64,000 nucleotides of DNA from positions 4,265 through 68,264 of the forward strand of contig URXS01000001.1 of NCBI GenBank assembly GCA_900551885.1. The letters are read 5' to 3'. Of this stretch, positions 1 through 7,954 are shown piece by piece (the first letter of the stretch is position 1; every line of letters starts with the position of its first letter). Source of the DNA: an uncultured Oscillibacter sp. (lineage in GTDB: Bacteria; Bacillota; Clostridia; Oscillospirales; Oscillospiraceae). Below the pieces are notes generated by a model. That model was given only the letters and a program-made list of their open reading frames with translations. It was not told the DNA's origin and did no database searches. Both the position numbers and the translations under genes were made by a program.

Positions 1-295
1 CGATGAATCCGCTATTGCCGACTGCCTGACTTACGGATCCAACGTCAAGGAAGTCACCACCCAGGTCAGCGAGGCGGCTGTGGACTGCGGCATCATTTAC
101 GCCACTGACGCCTTCTCCGCCGGACTCACTACCGTAGATGGCGCCACCGCCGAGATGTGCGGCCAAGTGATCTACCCGGCTGCCGTGGTGGCTTCCAGCC
201 AGCATCCTGACGAAGCCCAGGCCTTCCTGGATTACCTGACCACCCCAGATGCCGGGGCCGTGTTTGAGAGCGTGGGCTTCACCCCCCTCAACTGA
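1..295 (+). CDS. modA: Molybdate ABC transporter substrate-binding protein, C-terminal part
   Basis: This is the last 97 codons of a reading frame that enters from the left edge; the start lies outside the window. ModA captures molybdate (or tungstate) outside the membrane and hands it to ModB. The visible part has the family ending: a CGIIYATDA segment, then a conserved tail with HPDEAQAFLDYL and a final GF(T/x)P motif (residues VGFTP). The modB and modC genes follow on the same strand, which secures the call. Specificity for molybdate over tungstate cannot be read from this fragment. Confidence 0.85.
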   Translation, partial: DESAIADCLTYGSNVKEVTTQVSEAAVDCGIIYATDAFSAGLTTVDGATAEMCGQVIYPAAVVASSQHPDEAQAFLDYLTTPDAGAVFESVGFTPLN

Positions 296-304
296 CGCAT
301 CGAA

Positions 305-330
305 GTCCCGCCGGGGAAACCCGGCGGGAC
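305..330 (+). other. Perfect 11-bp hairpin between modA and modB
   Basis: GTCCCGCCGGG at 305-315 pairs perfectly with 320-330 around a GAAA tetraloop-like turn. No T-run follows, so it is probably not a terminator. It lies within the mod operon and could stabilise the modA message 3' end, giving more binding protein than permease. That role is inferred. Confidence 0.5.
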
Positions 331-394
331 CGCCTGTACATTTCCATTCTTCGAACAGGTGGTCTCCCCCATTCCCTCTCAGGAGGTTCCGTGT

Positions 395-1072
395 ATGGAC
401 TGGTTTCCCCTTTACAACTCACTCCGTATCGCTGCTATCTCCACCATCGTCGTATTCTTCTTGGGCATCTGGGCGGCCTACTACATCGCCCAGCTCCCCC
501 GGCTGGTGAAGGGTGTGCTGGACGTGGTGCTGACGCTGCCCCTGGTGCTGCCGCCCACGGTGGTGGGCTGGCTCCTTCTGATGCTGCTGGGGCCCAAGCG
601 GCCTCTGGGAGCGTGGGTGCTGGAGATCTTCGGGGTGAAGCTGGTGATGACCTGGTGGTCCGCCATCTTCGCCACCGTCGTTGTGGCCTTTCCGCTGATG
701 TACCGCACCGCCCGGGGCGCCTTCGAGAGTTTTGACCGGAATCTGGCAGACGCCGGCCGGACGTTGGGCCGGTCCAACACCTGGGTCTTCTGGCGAGTGC
801 AGATGCCGGTTTGCAAGCAGGGTATCCTGGCCGGGACTGTGCTGGCCTTTGCCAGGGCTCTGGGCGAGTATGGCGCCACCTCCATGATCGCCGGATACAC
901 CCCAGGCCGCACCGCCACCATCTCTACCACCGTCTATCAGCTCTGGCGCACCAACGACAACCTGGGCGCAGCCCGATGGGTGCTGGTGAATGTGGCCATC
1001 TCCGCCGTATTTTTGCTGGCGGTGAATCTGCTGGAGACCCGCCAGCGGTCCGGGAAGGGAGGCGGACACTGA
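395..1072 (+). CDS. modB: Molybdate ABC transporter permease
   Basis: This 225-residue integral membrane protein forms the molybdate channel with ModC. It has about five or six hydrophobic segments and the permease loop that contacts the ATPase near residues 120-145 (NLADAGRTLGRSNTWVFWRV). A later LGEYGATSMIAG segment is typical of ModB/CysT-type permeases. The ATG at 395 is chosen because AGGAGG at 381-386 precedes it by 8 nt; an in-frame ATG at 359 lacks such a site. Its stop overlaps the modC start (TGATG), indicating translational coupling. Confidence 0.9.
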   Translation: MDWFPLYNSLRIAAISTIVVFFLGIWAAYYIAQLPRLVKGVLDVVLTLPLVLPPTVVGWLLLMLLGPKRPLGAWVLEIFGVKLVMTWWSAIFATVVVAFPLMYRTARGAFESFDRNLADAGRTLGRSNTWVFWRVQMPVCKQGILAGTVLAFARALGEYGATSMIAGYTPGRTATISTTVYQLWRTNDNLGAARWVLVNVAISAVFLLAVNLLETRQRSGKGGGH

Positions 1073-2118
1073 TGGCGCTTTCCGTAGACATCCGAAAAAA
1101 GCTGGGAGACTTTCAACTGGAGGTCCAGTTTGAGGCGGGTGCGGAGACATTGGCCCTGCTGGGTGCCTCCGGCTGCGGCAAAAGCGTGACGCTCCGGTGC
1201 GTGGCCGGGATCCTGACCCCTGATGAAGGCCACATCCGTCTGGATGGCGTGACGCTGTTCGACAGCGCCGGACACGTCAACCTGCCGCCCCAGAAGCGGC
1301 GGGTCGGGTACCTCTTCCAGCAGTATGCTCTGTTTCCCAATATGACGGTGCGGCAAAACATCGCCGCAGCGGTTCGAAACAAACAGCTCCGGGCGGCAGC
1401 CGCGGAGGAGAAGCTGCGGCAGTTCCAGTTGGAATCGGTGGCGGACCTGCGGCCCGGCCAGATCTCCGGAGGGCAGCAGCAGCGCTGCGCTCTGGCCCGG
1501 ATTCTGGCCTCGGAGCCCAGAGCCATTTTGCTGGACGAGCCCTTCTCCGCCCTGGACAGTTATCTGAAGTATCAACTGGAGCTGGAGTTAGCGGATACTC
1601 TGAATCGGTTCTCCGGCCCGGTGCTGTGGGTGTCCCATGACCGGGGCGAGGTCTTCCGTAACTGCAAACAGGTGTGCGTCATAGACCAGGGCCGCTCCCA
1701 GCCCACCCAAACCATGGAGGACCTGATGACCCGCCCCGGGACGGAGGCGGCGGCCCGGCTCTCCGGCTGTGAAAACTACACCGACGCCATGCCTCGGGAA
1801 CATGCAGTGGCGCTTCCGGAATGGGGCGTGACGCTTGTTTGTGGTACCCCGGTGCCGGAGGGTATTCACAGAATCGGTATCCGGGCCCGGAGTCTCCATC
1901 CGGCGGAGACAGGAGCGGAAAACACATTTTCCTGCCGGGTGGTCCGCACAGTGGAGGACGTGTTCTCCCTGGCGGTGCTGCTGCAGCCGGAGGGTGCGGC
2001 AGAAGGCGCACCGTTGCTGCGGATGGAAGTAGACAAAGGCGCCTGGCAGATACCGGAGGGCGGTACGGTGACCGTGGCCGTCGCGCCCGGAGAAATTCTG
2101 CTGTTGGGGGAATTGTAA
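1072..2118 (+). CDS. modC: Molybdate ABC transporter ATP-binding protein
   Basis: This 348-residue ATPase energises molybdate import through ModB. Walker A is GASGCGKS near residue 30, the signature is SGGQQQR near residue 125, and Walker B is AILLDEPFSALD, followed by the switch His in VSHDRGEVFR. The last ~110 residues form a divergent C-terminal regulatory region in the position of the TOBE/molybdate-binding domain of other ModC proteins. The start overlaps the modB stop by one base. The following mogA gene links the operon to molybdenum cofactor synthesis. Confidence 0.9.
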   Translation: MALSVDIRKKLGDFQLEVQFEAGAETLALLGASGCGKSVTLRCVAGILTPDEGHIRLDGVTLFDSAGHVNLPPQKRRVGYLFQQYALFPNMTVRQNIAAAVRNKQLRAAAAEEKLRQFQLESVADLRPGQISGGQQQRCALARILASEPRAILLDEPFSALDSYLKYQLELELADTLNRFSGPVLWVSHDRGEVFRNCKQVCVIDQGRSQPTQTMEDLMTRPGTEAAARLSGCENYTDAMPREHAVALPEWGVTLVCGTPVPEGIHRIGIRARSLHPAETGAENTFSCRVVRTVEDVFSLAVLLQPEGAAEGAPLLRMEVDKGAWQIPEGGTVTVAVAPGEILLLGEL

Positions 2119-2131
2119 AGGAGGAGTTGCT

Positions 2132-2629
2132 ATGTTTAAGGCGGCAGTATTGACCGTCAGTGACCGCAGTTCCCAGGGCCAGCGGCCGGACGCGGCGGGC
2201 CCGCTGGTGGAGGAGCTGCTGAAAGGGGCCGGATACGACGTGGTCCAAACCATGATCGTACCGGACGAAGGAGCCCGGATCGAAGCCGCGCTGCGGCAGT
2301 GGAGTGACCGGGAACCGGTAGATCTGATCGTCACCACGGGAGGCACTGGTTTCTCCCCCAGGGATGTGACACCGGAGGCCACCATCGCCGTGTGCCAGCG
2401 GCTGACGCCGGGGATTCCGGAGGCCATGCGCTACGCCTCCATGCAGGTGACGCTCCGGGGCATGCTGTCCCGGGCGGCAGCGGGCATCCGAGGGAAAACC
2501 CTGATCGTGAATCTCCCAGGCTCCCCCAAGGCAGCCAAGGAGAATCTGGAAGCCGTCCTCCCCACCCTGGCCCACGGCCTGGAGATGCTAACCGGCGGCC
2601 AGGCTGACTGCGCGGCTCTGAAAGACTGA
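2132..2629 (+). CDS. mogA: Molybdopterin adenylyltransferase, MogA/MoaB family
   Basis: The 165-residue product belongs to the MogA/MoaB family, which activates molybdopterin with ATP before metal insertion. The N-terminus LTVSDRSSQG and the central TTGGTGFSPRDVTPEA segment are the family's substrate-loop motifs, and NLPGSPKA near residue 140 is the second conserved loop. It begins 13 nt after modC behind an AAGGAGGAG site, so it is probably the last gene of the mod operon. The pairing implies that imported molybdate is used for cofactor synthesis. MogA and bacterial MoaB cannot be separated by motif reading alone. Confidence 0.85.
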   Translation: MFKAAVLTVSDRSSQGQRPDAAGPLVEELLKGAGYDVVQTMIVPDEGARIEAALRQWSDREPVDLIVTTGGTGFSPRDVTPEATIAVCQRLTPGIPEAMRYASMQVTLRGMLSRAAAGIRGKTLIVNLPGSPKAAKENLEAVLPTLAHGLEMLTGGQADCAALKD

Positions 2630-2643
2630 ATCTAAGAAAATAA

Positions 2644-2685
2644 GGACCTGGATGGCAAAATTTTGCCGTCCAGATCCCATTTTTT
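2644..2685. terminator. Intrinsic terminator between mogA and the Rrf2 gene
   Basis: A 17-bp nearly perfect stem (2644-2660 with 2661-2677, two G:T-type pairs) is followed by ATTTTTT. The A/T-rich centre makes it a likely bidirectional terminator for the convergent genes on both sides. Confidence 0.8.
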
Positions 2686-2689
2686 ATCC

Positions 2690-3139
2690 TCACAGGAGTT
2701 CCTGACTATCGAATTTTTTTTTGCCTTTCTCCAGCTCCGATTGGACCAGATCGGCCAACGTAAAGCGGTCCACATAGCCGGTGATCACATCATTCAATCC
2801 CTGCCAGAAGTCCCTGGCCGCACAGGTATCCCGGCGGTTACAAGGCACCTCTTCCTCCTCCAGGCAGATCACCGGGGCCAGGTCCCCTTCCGTCAACCGC
2901 AAAATACTCCCCACTGTGTACGCATCCGGATCCCGGGCCAGACGGTATCCCCCCTGAGCCCCTCGCCCGCTGCGGAGGAATCCGGCCTTTCCCAGGAGGC
3001 CCGCAATCTGTTCCAGATACTTCACCGACAGCTCCTGCCGGGCCGCTACATCCTTTAACGAAACATACCCCGTTTTGCCGTGAATCGCCACGTCCGTCAT
3101 CAGACGCAGGGCATACCGCCCTCGAGTGGAAATACGCAT
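2690..3139 (-). CDS. Rrf2 family transcriptional regulator with IscR-like cysteines
   Basis: The 149-residue protein starts MRISTRGRYALRLM, the hallmark N-terminal winged helix of Rrf2 proteins. Three cysteines with spacing C-x7-C-x5-C (around residues 87-101, CLEEEEVPCNRRDTC) match the Fe-S cluster ligands of IscR and NsrR, which CymR-type members lack. It probably senses iron-sulfur or redox state. The ATG at 3139 is preferred over one 18 nt upstream because a GAGGAGGG site sits just ahead of it. No isc/suf or cysteine genes are adjacent, so its targets are unknown. Confidence 0.85.
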   Translation of the reverse strand: MRISTRGRYALRLMTDVAIHGKTGYVSLKDVAARQELSVKYLEQIAGLLGKAGFLRSGRGAQGGYRLARDPDAYTVGSILRLTEGDLAPVICLEEEEVPCNRRDTCAARDFWQGLNDVITGYVDRFTLADLVQSELEKGKKKFDSQELL

Positions 3140-3326
3140 GGTCTTCCCTCCTCTCATTTCTATTTTGCCATGCTGCTTTTTGAATTACAACAATTTTTTC
3201 CAATTTACAGCAGATTTTTGTGTCTCCGCATAAGGTGACAAACTTCACTCAGAGGAAATTGACATTCCGTTCTTTTTTGCATTGAATCTGCTTGAAATAG
3301 GTCAAGGGGAAGCGCACTGCTTTTTC

Positions 3327-3356
3327 TTGCAAAGGGGCGGGGAATTGTGGTAAGAT
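3327..3356 (+). promoter_or_regulatory. Promoter of the DtxR-family gene
   Basis: TTGCAA at 3327-3332 and TAAGAT at 3351-3356 are separated by 18 nt, upstream of the GTG start at 3393. Confidence 0.6.
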
Positions 3357-3392
3357 GAAAAAGATAAAATCAGCCGAAAGGAAGTCGCCGCC

Positions 3393-3767
3393 GTGAAGAT
3401 CCAAGAATCCGCTGAAAATTATCTGGAGACCATCCTGATTCTGAAGGAGCGCAAGGGATTTGTCCGCTCCATTGACATCGCGGCGGAGCTGGAGTTCTCC
3501 AAACCCAGTGTCAGTGTGGCCATGAAGAATCTGCGGGAAAACGGCTACATCGAGGTGGACGATCTGGGTCATATCACCCTCACTGCCGCCGGAGCTGAAA
3601 TCGCTGAGCGCATCTATGAGCGGCATACCTTCCTGTCCAGTTGGCTGACGGCTCTTGGCGTGGACCCCAAGGTGGCAGTGGAGGATGCCTGCCGCATCGA
3701 ACACGTCATCAGTGCGGAGAGCTTTTCCGTTATCCGCGATCACGTAAACCAAAACAAAGAACACTGA
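3393..3767 (+). CDS. Metal-dependent transcriptional regulator, DtxR/MntR family
   Basis: This 124-residue protein has the N-terminal winged helix of the family (QESAENYLETI, then DIAAELEFSKPSVS) and a short dimerisation/metal domain (RHTFLSSWLTALG, EDACRIEH). The His and Glu residues of that domain are the positions that bind Mn(II) or Fe(II) in MntR. It lacks the C-terminal SH3-like domain of full DtxR, as in MntR. It starts with GTG behind AAAGGAAG at 3377-3384. No metal transporter lies next to it, so the regulated genes and preferred metal are not known. Confidence 0.85.
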   Translation: MKIQESAENYLETILILKERKGFVRSIDIAAELEFSKPSVSVAMKNLRENGYIEVDDLGHITLTAAGAEIAERIYERHTFLSSWLTALGVDPKVAVEDACRIEHVISAESFSVIRDHVNQNKEH

Positions 3768-3776
3768 ATAAAACCG

Positions 3777-3811
3777 GCGCCGCGGGAGCATGGCTTCCGC
3801 GGCGCTTTGTT
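3777..3811 (+). terminator. Intrinsic terminator after the DtxR-family gene
   Basis: GCGCCGCGG at 3777-3785 pairs with 3797-3805 and is followed by TTTGTTATTT. Confidence 0.75.
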
Positions 3812-3907
3812 ATTTAATTTACGGTTGTGGACTGGGATCTTTTTTGTTATAATCGGCTGAGAAATGACGGTTCCCCACAAAACAAACGGGAACAGGGGGA
3901 GGATTCC

Positions 3908-4297
3908 ATGCGAAAGAAACTGTTGATCGGTTGCGGGGCCCTGGTGGTGGCCTGTTTGCTGGCCGCTGTGCTGTATATCCAGACCCAGCCTGGGACGACG
4001 GAGGGCGCAAAGGCCATCGATGTAGTGGTCGTCCACGGGGACGGCACGGAGGCCACCTTCCAGTACCAGACCGACGCGGAGTATCTGGGTGATGTGCTGA
4101 CAGAAAATGGCTTGGTGGAGGGAACAGAGAGCTCCTACGGTCTGTTCATCACCACCGTGGACGGAGAGACAGCGGACGACAGCCTCCAGCAGTGGTGGTG
4201 CATCACCCGGGAGGGAGAAATGCTCTCCACCGGAGCCGATCAGACCCCCATCGCCGACGGGGAGCAATATGAGTTGACCCTGACGGAAGGGTACTAA
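3908..4297 (+). CDS. DUF4430 domain protein, membrane-anchored
   Basis: The 129-residue protein has a signal-anchor (MRKKLLIGCGALVVACLLAA) followed by one extracellular DUF4430 domain. That domain resembles the C-terminal beta domain of transcobalamin/intrinsic factor; the motif SSYGLFITTVDGE and the WWC near residue 100 fit. The ATG at 3908 follows a GGGGGAGGA site. The next gene, an ECF S component, starts immediately after its stop codon. Such pairs are often found in corrinoid or other vitamin uptake loci, and the facing metH operon uses cobalamin, so corrinoid binding is a plausible but unproven role. Confidence 0.7.
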   Translation: MRKKLLIGCGALVVACLLAAVLYIQTQPGTTEGAKAIDVVVVHGDGTEATFQYQTDAEYLGDVLTENGLVEGTESSYGLFITTVDGETADDSLQQWWCITREGEMLSTGADQTPIADGEQYELTLTEGY

Positions 4298-4807
4298 GTG
4301 GACCGCCTGAACGCCCGGCACCTGGCGCTGCTGGGGATTTTGACCGCAGTGCTGCTGGGAGGGCAAGTAGCCCTGGCGGCGCTGCCCAACGTGGAGATCG
4401 TCAGCCTGCTGGTGATCTTATACAGCCTCCTGCTGGGACGGCAGGTTTTCCTCATCATCTACGCCTTCGCGCTGCTGGAGGGGTGCCTGTATGGCTTCGG
4501 CCTGTGGTGGGTCAGCTACCTGTACGTGTGGACACTGCTGGCCATCATTGCCCTGGCTCTGCGGCAGGCGGAGGCCCTTGCCCTGTTTTGGGCCATTCTT
4601 TCGGGTTTTTTCGGTCTGGCCTTTGGGGCCCTGTGCGCCCTGCCCTATCTGGTCACCGGTGGGATTGCCGCCGCGATCAGTTACTGGCTGGCGGGACTTG
4701 GGTTCGACCTGATCCACTGTGCCGGGAATTTTCTGGTATGCCTGCTGTTGTTCCGTCCTTTGTATCGCCTGCTGTCCAGGCTGCTGCGGTGGTACGGCTG
4801 GGAATAA
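4298..4807 (+). CDS. ECF transporter S component
   Basis: This 169-residue, strongly hydrophobic protein has about five or six membrane segments. The early LLGILTAVLLGGQVALAALP and VEIVSLLVILYSLLLG segments are typical of substrate-binding (S) components of energy-coupling-factor vitamin transporters. It would need a shared EcfA/A'/T module encoded elsewhere. It starts with GTG directly after the TAA of the DUF4430 gene, with GGAAGG at 4285-4290 as ribosome site, so the two are co-translated. The substrate is probably a corrinoid given the partner and the nearby metH; this is inference. Confidence 0.75.
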   Translation: MDRLNARHLALLGILTAVLLGGQVALAALPNVEIVSLLVILYSLLLGRQVFLIIYAFALLEGCLYGFGLWWVSYLYVWTLLAIIALALRQAEALALFWAILSGFFGLAFGALCALPYLVTGGIAAAISYWLAGLGFDLIHCAGNFLVCLLLFRPLYRLLSRLLRWYGWE

Positions 4808-4817
4808 CTGAAAAAGA

Positions 4818-4850
4818 AAACCGGGCGCACTGCCGTGCGTCCGGTTTGTT
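4818..4850. terminator. Bidirectional terminator between ECF gene and metH
   Basis: AAACCGG-G-CGCAC (4818-4830) pairs with GTGCG-T-CCGGTTT (4835-4847), flanked by an A-run and a T-rich tail. It separates convergent genes. Confidence 0.75.
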
Positions 4851-4853
4851 TAT

Positions 4854-7277
4854 TCACGCTTCTCCCAGTGAGGCGGCGATCTCCTCTGCGTAGCGCACCG
4901 TCTCCATGGCATCCTTGGCGTACTTGTCGGCACCGATGCGGTCGGCGTATTCCTGGGTCAGCACGGCGCCGCCCACCACCACCTTGCACCAGGGAGCCCC
5001 CAGGCGCAACTGCCGGATGGTCTCCTCCATGGCGGGCACCGTGGTGGTCATCAGGGCACTGAGCCCCGCCAGGGGGGCGTGGAGCCGCTGCACCGCCTCC
5101 ACTACTGCCTCCGGTGCCACGTCCCGGCCCAGATCCGTAACGGCGAAACCGTAGTTTTCCAGCAGGAGCTTGACGATATTCTTGCCAATGTCGTGGATAT
5201 CCCCCTGAACCGTGGCGATCACAAAGGGACACTTGGCCGCCGTCTCCCCCTTCTGGGCGGAGAGAGCAGTCTTGATCTCCTCGAAGGCACCCTTGGCGGC
5301 CTCGGCGCTCATCAGCAGTTGAGGCAGATAGATGGTCTTATCCTCGAACCCCTTGCCCACGATGTCCAGTGCCGGGATGATCTCCTGCCGGACGATCTCC
5401 AGGGGCTCTACCGTCTCCAGCAGGGACCGGGTGGCGGCCGCCGCCTGGTCCTTCAGCCCCTTCACCACCGCCCGCTGTAAGGCGGAGCGAAAATTTTCCT
5501 CCTTGGGCGCCGCCGCAGCCGCCGCGGGAGCGACAGCCGGGACCTGGGGCACATCCTGGGCCGCGAAAGCGATGTAACCAGCGCAGTTGTCGTCCAAGCC
5601 CAGCAGAGCCCGGTAGGCGTGATAGGTCCGCAGCATCCCGGCGGAGAAAGGGTTCATGATGGCCGCCGACAACCCCCGGCCCAGAGCCAGGGCAAAGAAG
5701 GCCGCATTGACCCCCTCCCGGCCCGGCAGGCCGAAGGACACGTTGGACACGCCCAGGGAGGTCCGGCAACCCAGCCGGGTGCGGATCAGTTCCAGGGACT
5801 CCAGGGTCACCTGGGCGGCCTCAGGCGCGGCGCTGACAGCCATGGCCAGGGGATCGAAGATGATGTCCTCCTGGCCAATGCCGTATTCCGCCGCCCGCTC
5901 CAAAATTCGCTCTGCCACGGCGAGACGACCCTCGGCGGTCTCTGGGATGCCACTCTCGTCCAGGGTCAGGGCCACCACCACGCCGCCGTACTTTTTGGCC
6001 AGGGGGAACACCGCCGCCATGCTCTCCTCTTTTCCGTTGACGGAGTTGATCATGGCCTTGCCGTTATAGCGGCGCAGGGCCCGCTCCATGGCGATGGGGT
6101 CGGAGGTATCGATCTGCAGCGGCAGGTCCACCACCGCCTGGAGACGGCACACCGTCTCCTCCAACACCGCCGGCTCGTCGATCTCCGGCAGGCCCACATT
6201 TACATCCAGCACCTGGACGCCCTTCTCCTGCTGGCGGATGCCCTCGGTGAGAATGTAGTCCATGTCTCCCTGCCGCAATGCCTCCTTGAACCGCTTCTTG
6301 CCGGTAGGGTTGATGCGCTCGCCGATCAGGATGGGATCATCCCCGAAATCCACGGCATGGGTGTAGGAGGAAATACAGGTGATGGCCTTTTTCTCGATGG
6401 GTTTCGGCACCAGGCCCCGTGTCCGCTTCACCAGAGCGGCGATATAGGCGGGGGTCGTGCCACAGCAGCCGCCGGCAAGGCGCACCCCCTGCTCCATCAG
6501 CGCCGCCGTGTCCTCCGCAAATTCCTCCGGCGGTACATCGTAGACGGCCCTGCCGTTCTCCTCCCGGGGCAATCCCGCGTTGGGCTTGAGGAGTACCGGC
6601 ACGGAGGCCCGGCGCAGATATTCCTCCACCACCGGAGCCAGGGCCTTGGGGCCCAGGGAGCAGTTGACGCCGATGGCGTCAGCCCCCATGCCCTCCAGCA
6701 TGGCCACCATGGCCGCCGGAGAGGCACCGGTCATCAGCTTGCCGTCCTCGCCGTAGGCGTTGGAGACGAACACCGGCAATCGGGAGTTCTCCTTGGCAGC
6801 CAGCAGGGCCGCCTTGGTCTCGTAGCTGTCGTTCATGGTCTCGATCAAGATCGCATCCGCCCCGTACCGGACGCCCAGGCGCACCGTCTCGGCAAAGGCA
6901 GCCACCGCATCCTCAAAGTCCAGGTCGCCGTAAGGCTTCAGCAGCTTTCCAGAGGGCCCGATATCCAGGGCCACAAACTTCTCCTGGCCGCCGACAGAGG
7001 TATTCCGGGCGGCCCGGGCGTTGTCCAGCGCCGCCGCCACGATGGCCTCCAGGTGGTCCATCTCAAAGCGCAAGGGGTTGGCGCCGAAGGTGTTGGCGCA
7101 CACCATGTTGCTGCCGGCGTCAAAATAGGCCCGGTGGATGGCGGTGACCTCCTCGGGATGGGACAGATTCCACTCCTCAGGGTTTTCGCCGGGCTTCAGG
7201 CCCCGGGCCTGCAGCAGCGTGCCCATGCCGCCGTCCAGGTAGACGGTTCCCTTTTTCAACAGTTCCAAAATGCCCAT
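4854..7277 (-). CDS. metH: Cobalamin-dependent methionine synthase, lacking the reactivation domain
   Basis: The 807-residue cytoplasmic enzyme transfers a methyl group from 5-methyltetrahydrofolate to homocysteine through cobalamin. Domain order: homocysteine/zinc barrel (1-290, zinc cysteines in GVNCSLGP near 205 and GGCCGTTP near 275), pterin barrel (about 310-570), cobalamin cap (600-680) and cobalamin domain with the axial-His motif GDIHDIGKNIV near 700. The ~330-residue S-adenosylmethionine reactivation domain found in E. coli MetH is absent; it is encoded separately by the upstream gene. The ATG at 7277 (GAGAGAG site) is preferred; a GTG at 7304 would overlap the upstream gene. Confidence 0.93.
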   Translation of the reverse strand: MGILELLKKGTVYLDGGMGTLLQARGLKPGENPEEWNLSHPEEVTAIHRAYFDAGSNMVCANTFGANPLRFEMDHLEAIVAAALDNARAARNTSVGGQEKFVALDIGPSGKLLKPYGDLDFEDAVAAFAETVRLGVRYGADAILIETMNDSYETKAALLAAKENSRLPVFVSNAYGEDGKLMTGASPAAMVAMLEGMGADAIGVNCSLGPKALAPVVEEYLRRASVPVLLKPNAGLPREENGRAVYDVPPEEFAEDTAALMEQGVRLAGGCCGTTPAYIAALVKRTRGLVPKPIEKKAITCISSYTHAVDFGDDPILIGERINPTGKKRFKEALRQGDMDYILTEGIRQQEKGVQVLDVNVGLPEIDEPAVLEETVCRLQAVVDLPLQIDTSDPIAMERALRRYNGKAMINSVNGKEESMAAVFPLAKKYGGVVVALTLDESGIPETAEGRLAVAERILERAAEYGIGQEDIIFDPLAMAVSAAPEAAQVTLESLELIRTRLGCRTSLGVSNVSFGLPGREGVNAAFFALALGRGLSAAIMNPFSAGMLRTYHAYRALLGLDDNCAGYIAFAAQDVPQVPAVAPAAAAAAPKEENFRSALQRAVVKGLKDQAAAATRSLLETVEPLEIVRQEIIPALDIVGKGFEDKTIYLPQLLMSAEAAKGAFEEIKTALSAQKGETAAKCPFVIATVQGDIHDIGKNIVKLLLENYGFAVTDLGRDVAPEAVVEAVQRLHAPLAGLSALMTTTVPAMEETIRQLRLGAPWCKVVVGGAVLTQEYADRIGADKYAKDAMETVRYAEEIAASLGEA

Positions 7278-7287
7278 GGCGTCTCTC

Positions 7288-7950
7288 TCACTCTCTGTAT
7301 GCACAGTCTTGTTTTCCGCAGGCGGCGCAGCCCGCCCCGGCGCAGTCCTCCCCTGCCCGGTCCGTAACGCCGAAGATGGCGGTGACAGACTTGGAGGGAC
7401 TCATCAAAAGGCTTTCGTTCAAGGTCAGACCGATCTTCCGGGAACAGTCCAGCACCCGGAAGATGTCCGTCTGCATGGCCAACGGCACGTCCCCGTAGCC
7501 GGGGCTGAACCGGACGGTGACACCCCGGCCCCGCCGGGCCAGTTCCTGCGCCCGCTGGGCGCAGAAGGCGTCGCACAGCGCCTCGATCCGCTCGGCGCCG
7601 ATGGCCTGGAAAAAGAGTCCCCTGGCCGGGGAGACGGCGCCATACCGGGCGATAAGCCGGTCCAGCTCCAGCCCCACGGTGGCGGCGAAAAGCACACACT
7701 CCCGGCAGCCGGACAGCCGCCGGGCGAGGGCCTGGGAGCCTGTCCAGGCAAAACCCAGGTCCAGATCGTCCGCCGCCGGAGATACCGGAAAGGTATCCCA
7801 GCAAACCTGACAGCGGAGCCGGTCTCCTAGCTCCGCCAGACAGCTCTCCAGCAAATCCATCTCCGCCGGGCCGGGCTGGCGGCAACCCGCGTAACGCAGG
7901 ATCTCCCGCCGGTCTACGGGAGGCGGGGAAAAGGACAGCACCTGCACCAT
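7288..7950 (-). CDS. Stand-alone methionine synthase reactivation (activation-domain) protein
   Basis: This 220-residue protein matches the C-terminal activation domain of MetH, which binds S-adenosylmethionine to remethylate oxidised cobalamin. The diagnostic motif is RFSPGYGDVPLAMQ near residue 150, corresponding to the RxxPGYP motif of the fused enzyme, followed by LTLNESLLMSPSKSVT. The C-terminus holds several cysteines (CAGAGCAACGKQDC) resembling a metal- or cluster-binding tail. It sits between metF and metH in one operon, with an 11-nt gap to metH. This split form is known from Thermotoga and other anaerobes. Confidence 0.88.
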   Translation of the reverse strand: MVQVLSFSPPPVDRREILRYAGCRQPGPAEMDLLESCLAELGDRLRCQVCWDTFPVSPAADDLDLGFAWTGSQALARRLSGCRECVLFAATVGLELDRLIARYGAVSPARGLFFQAIGAERIEALCDAFCAQRAQELARRGRGVTVRFSPGYGDVPLAMQTDIFRVLDCSRKIGLTLNESLLMSPSKSVTAIFGVTDRAGEDCAGAGCAACGKQDCAYRE

Positions 7951-7954
7951 AGCC

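Noticed and set aside
4854..7277. Long open frames on the plus strand opposite metH
   Set aside because: They are shadows produced by GC-rich codon bias of metH; they lack ribosome sites and any recognisable domain.
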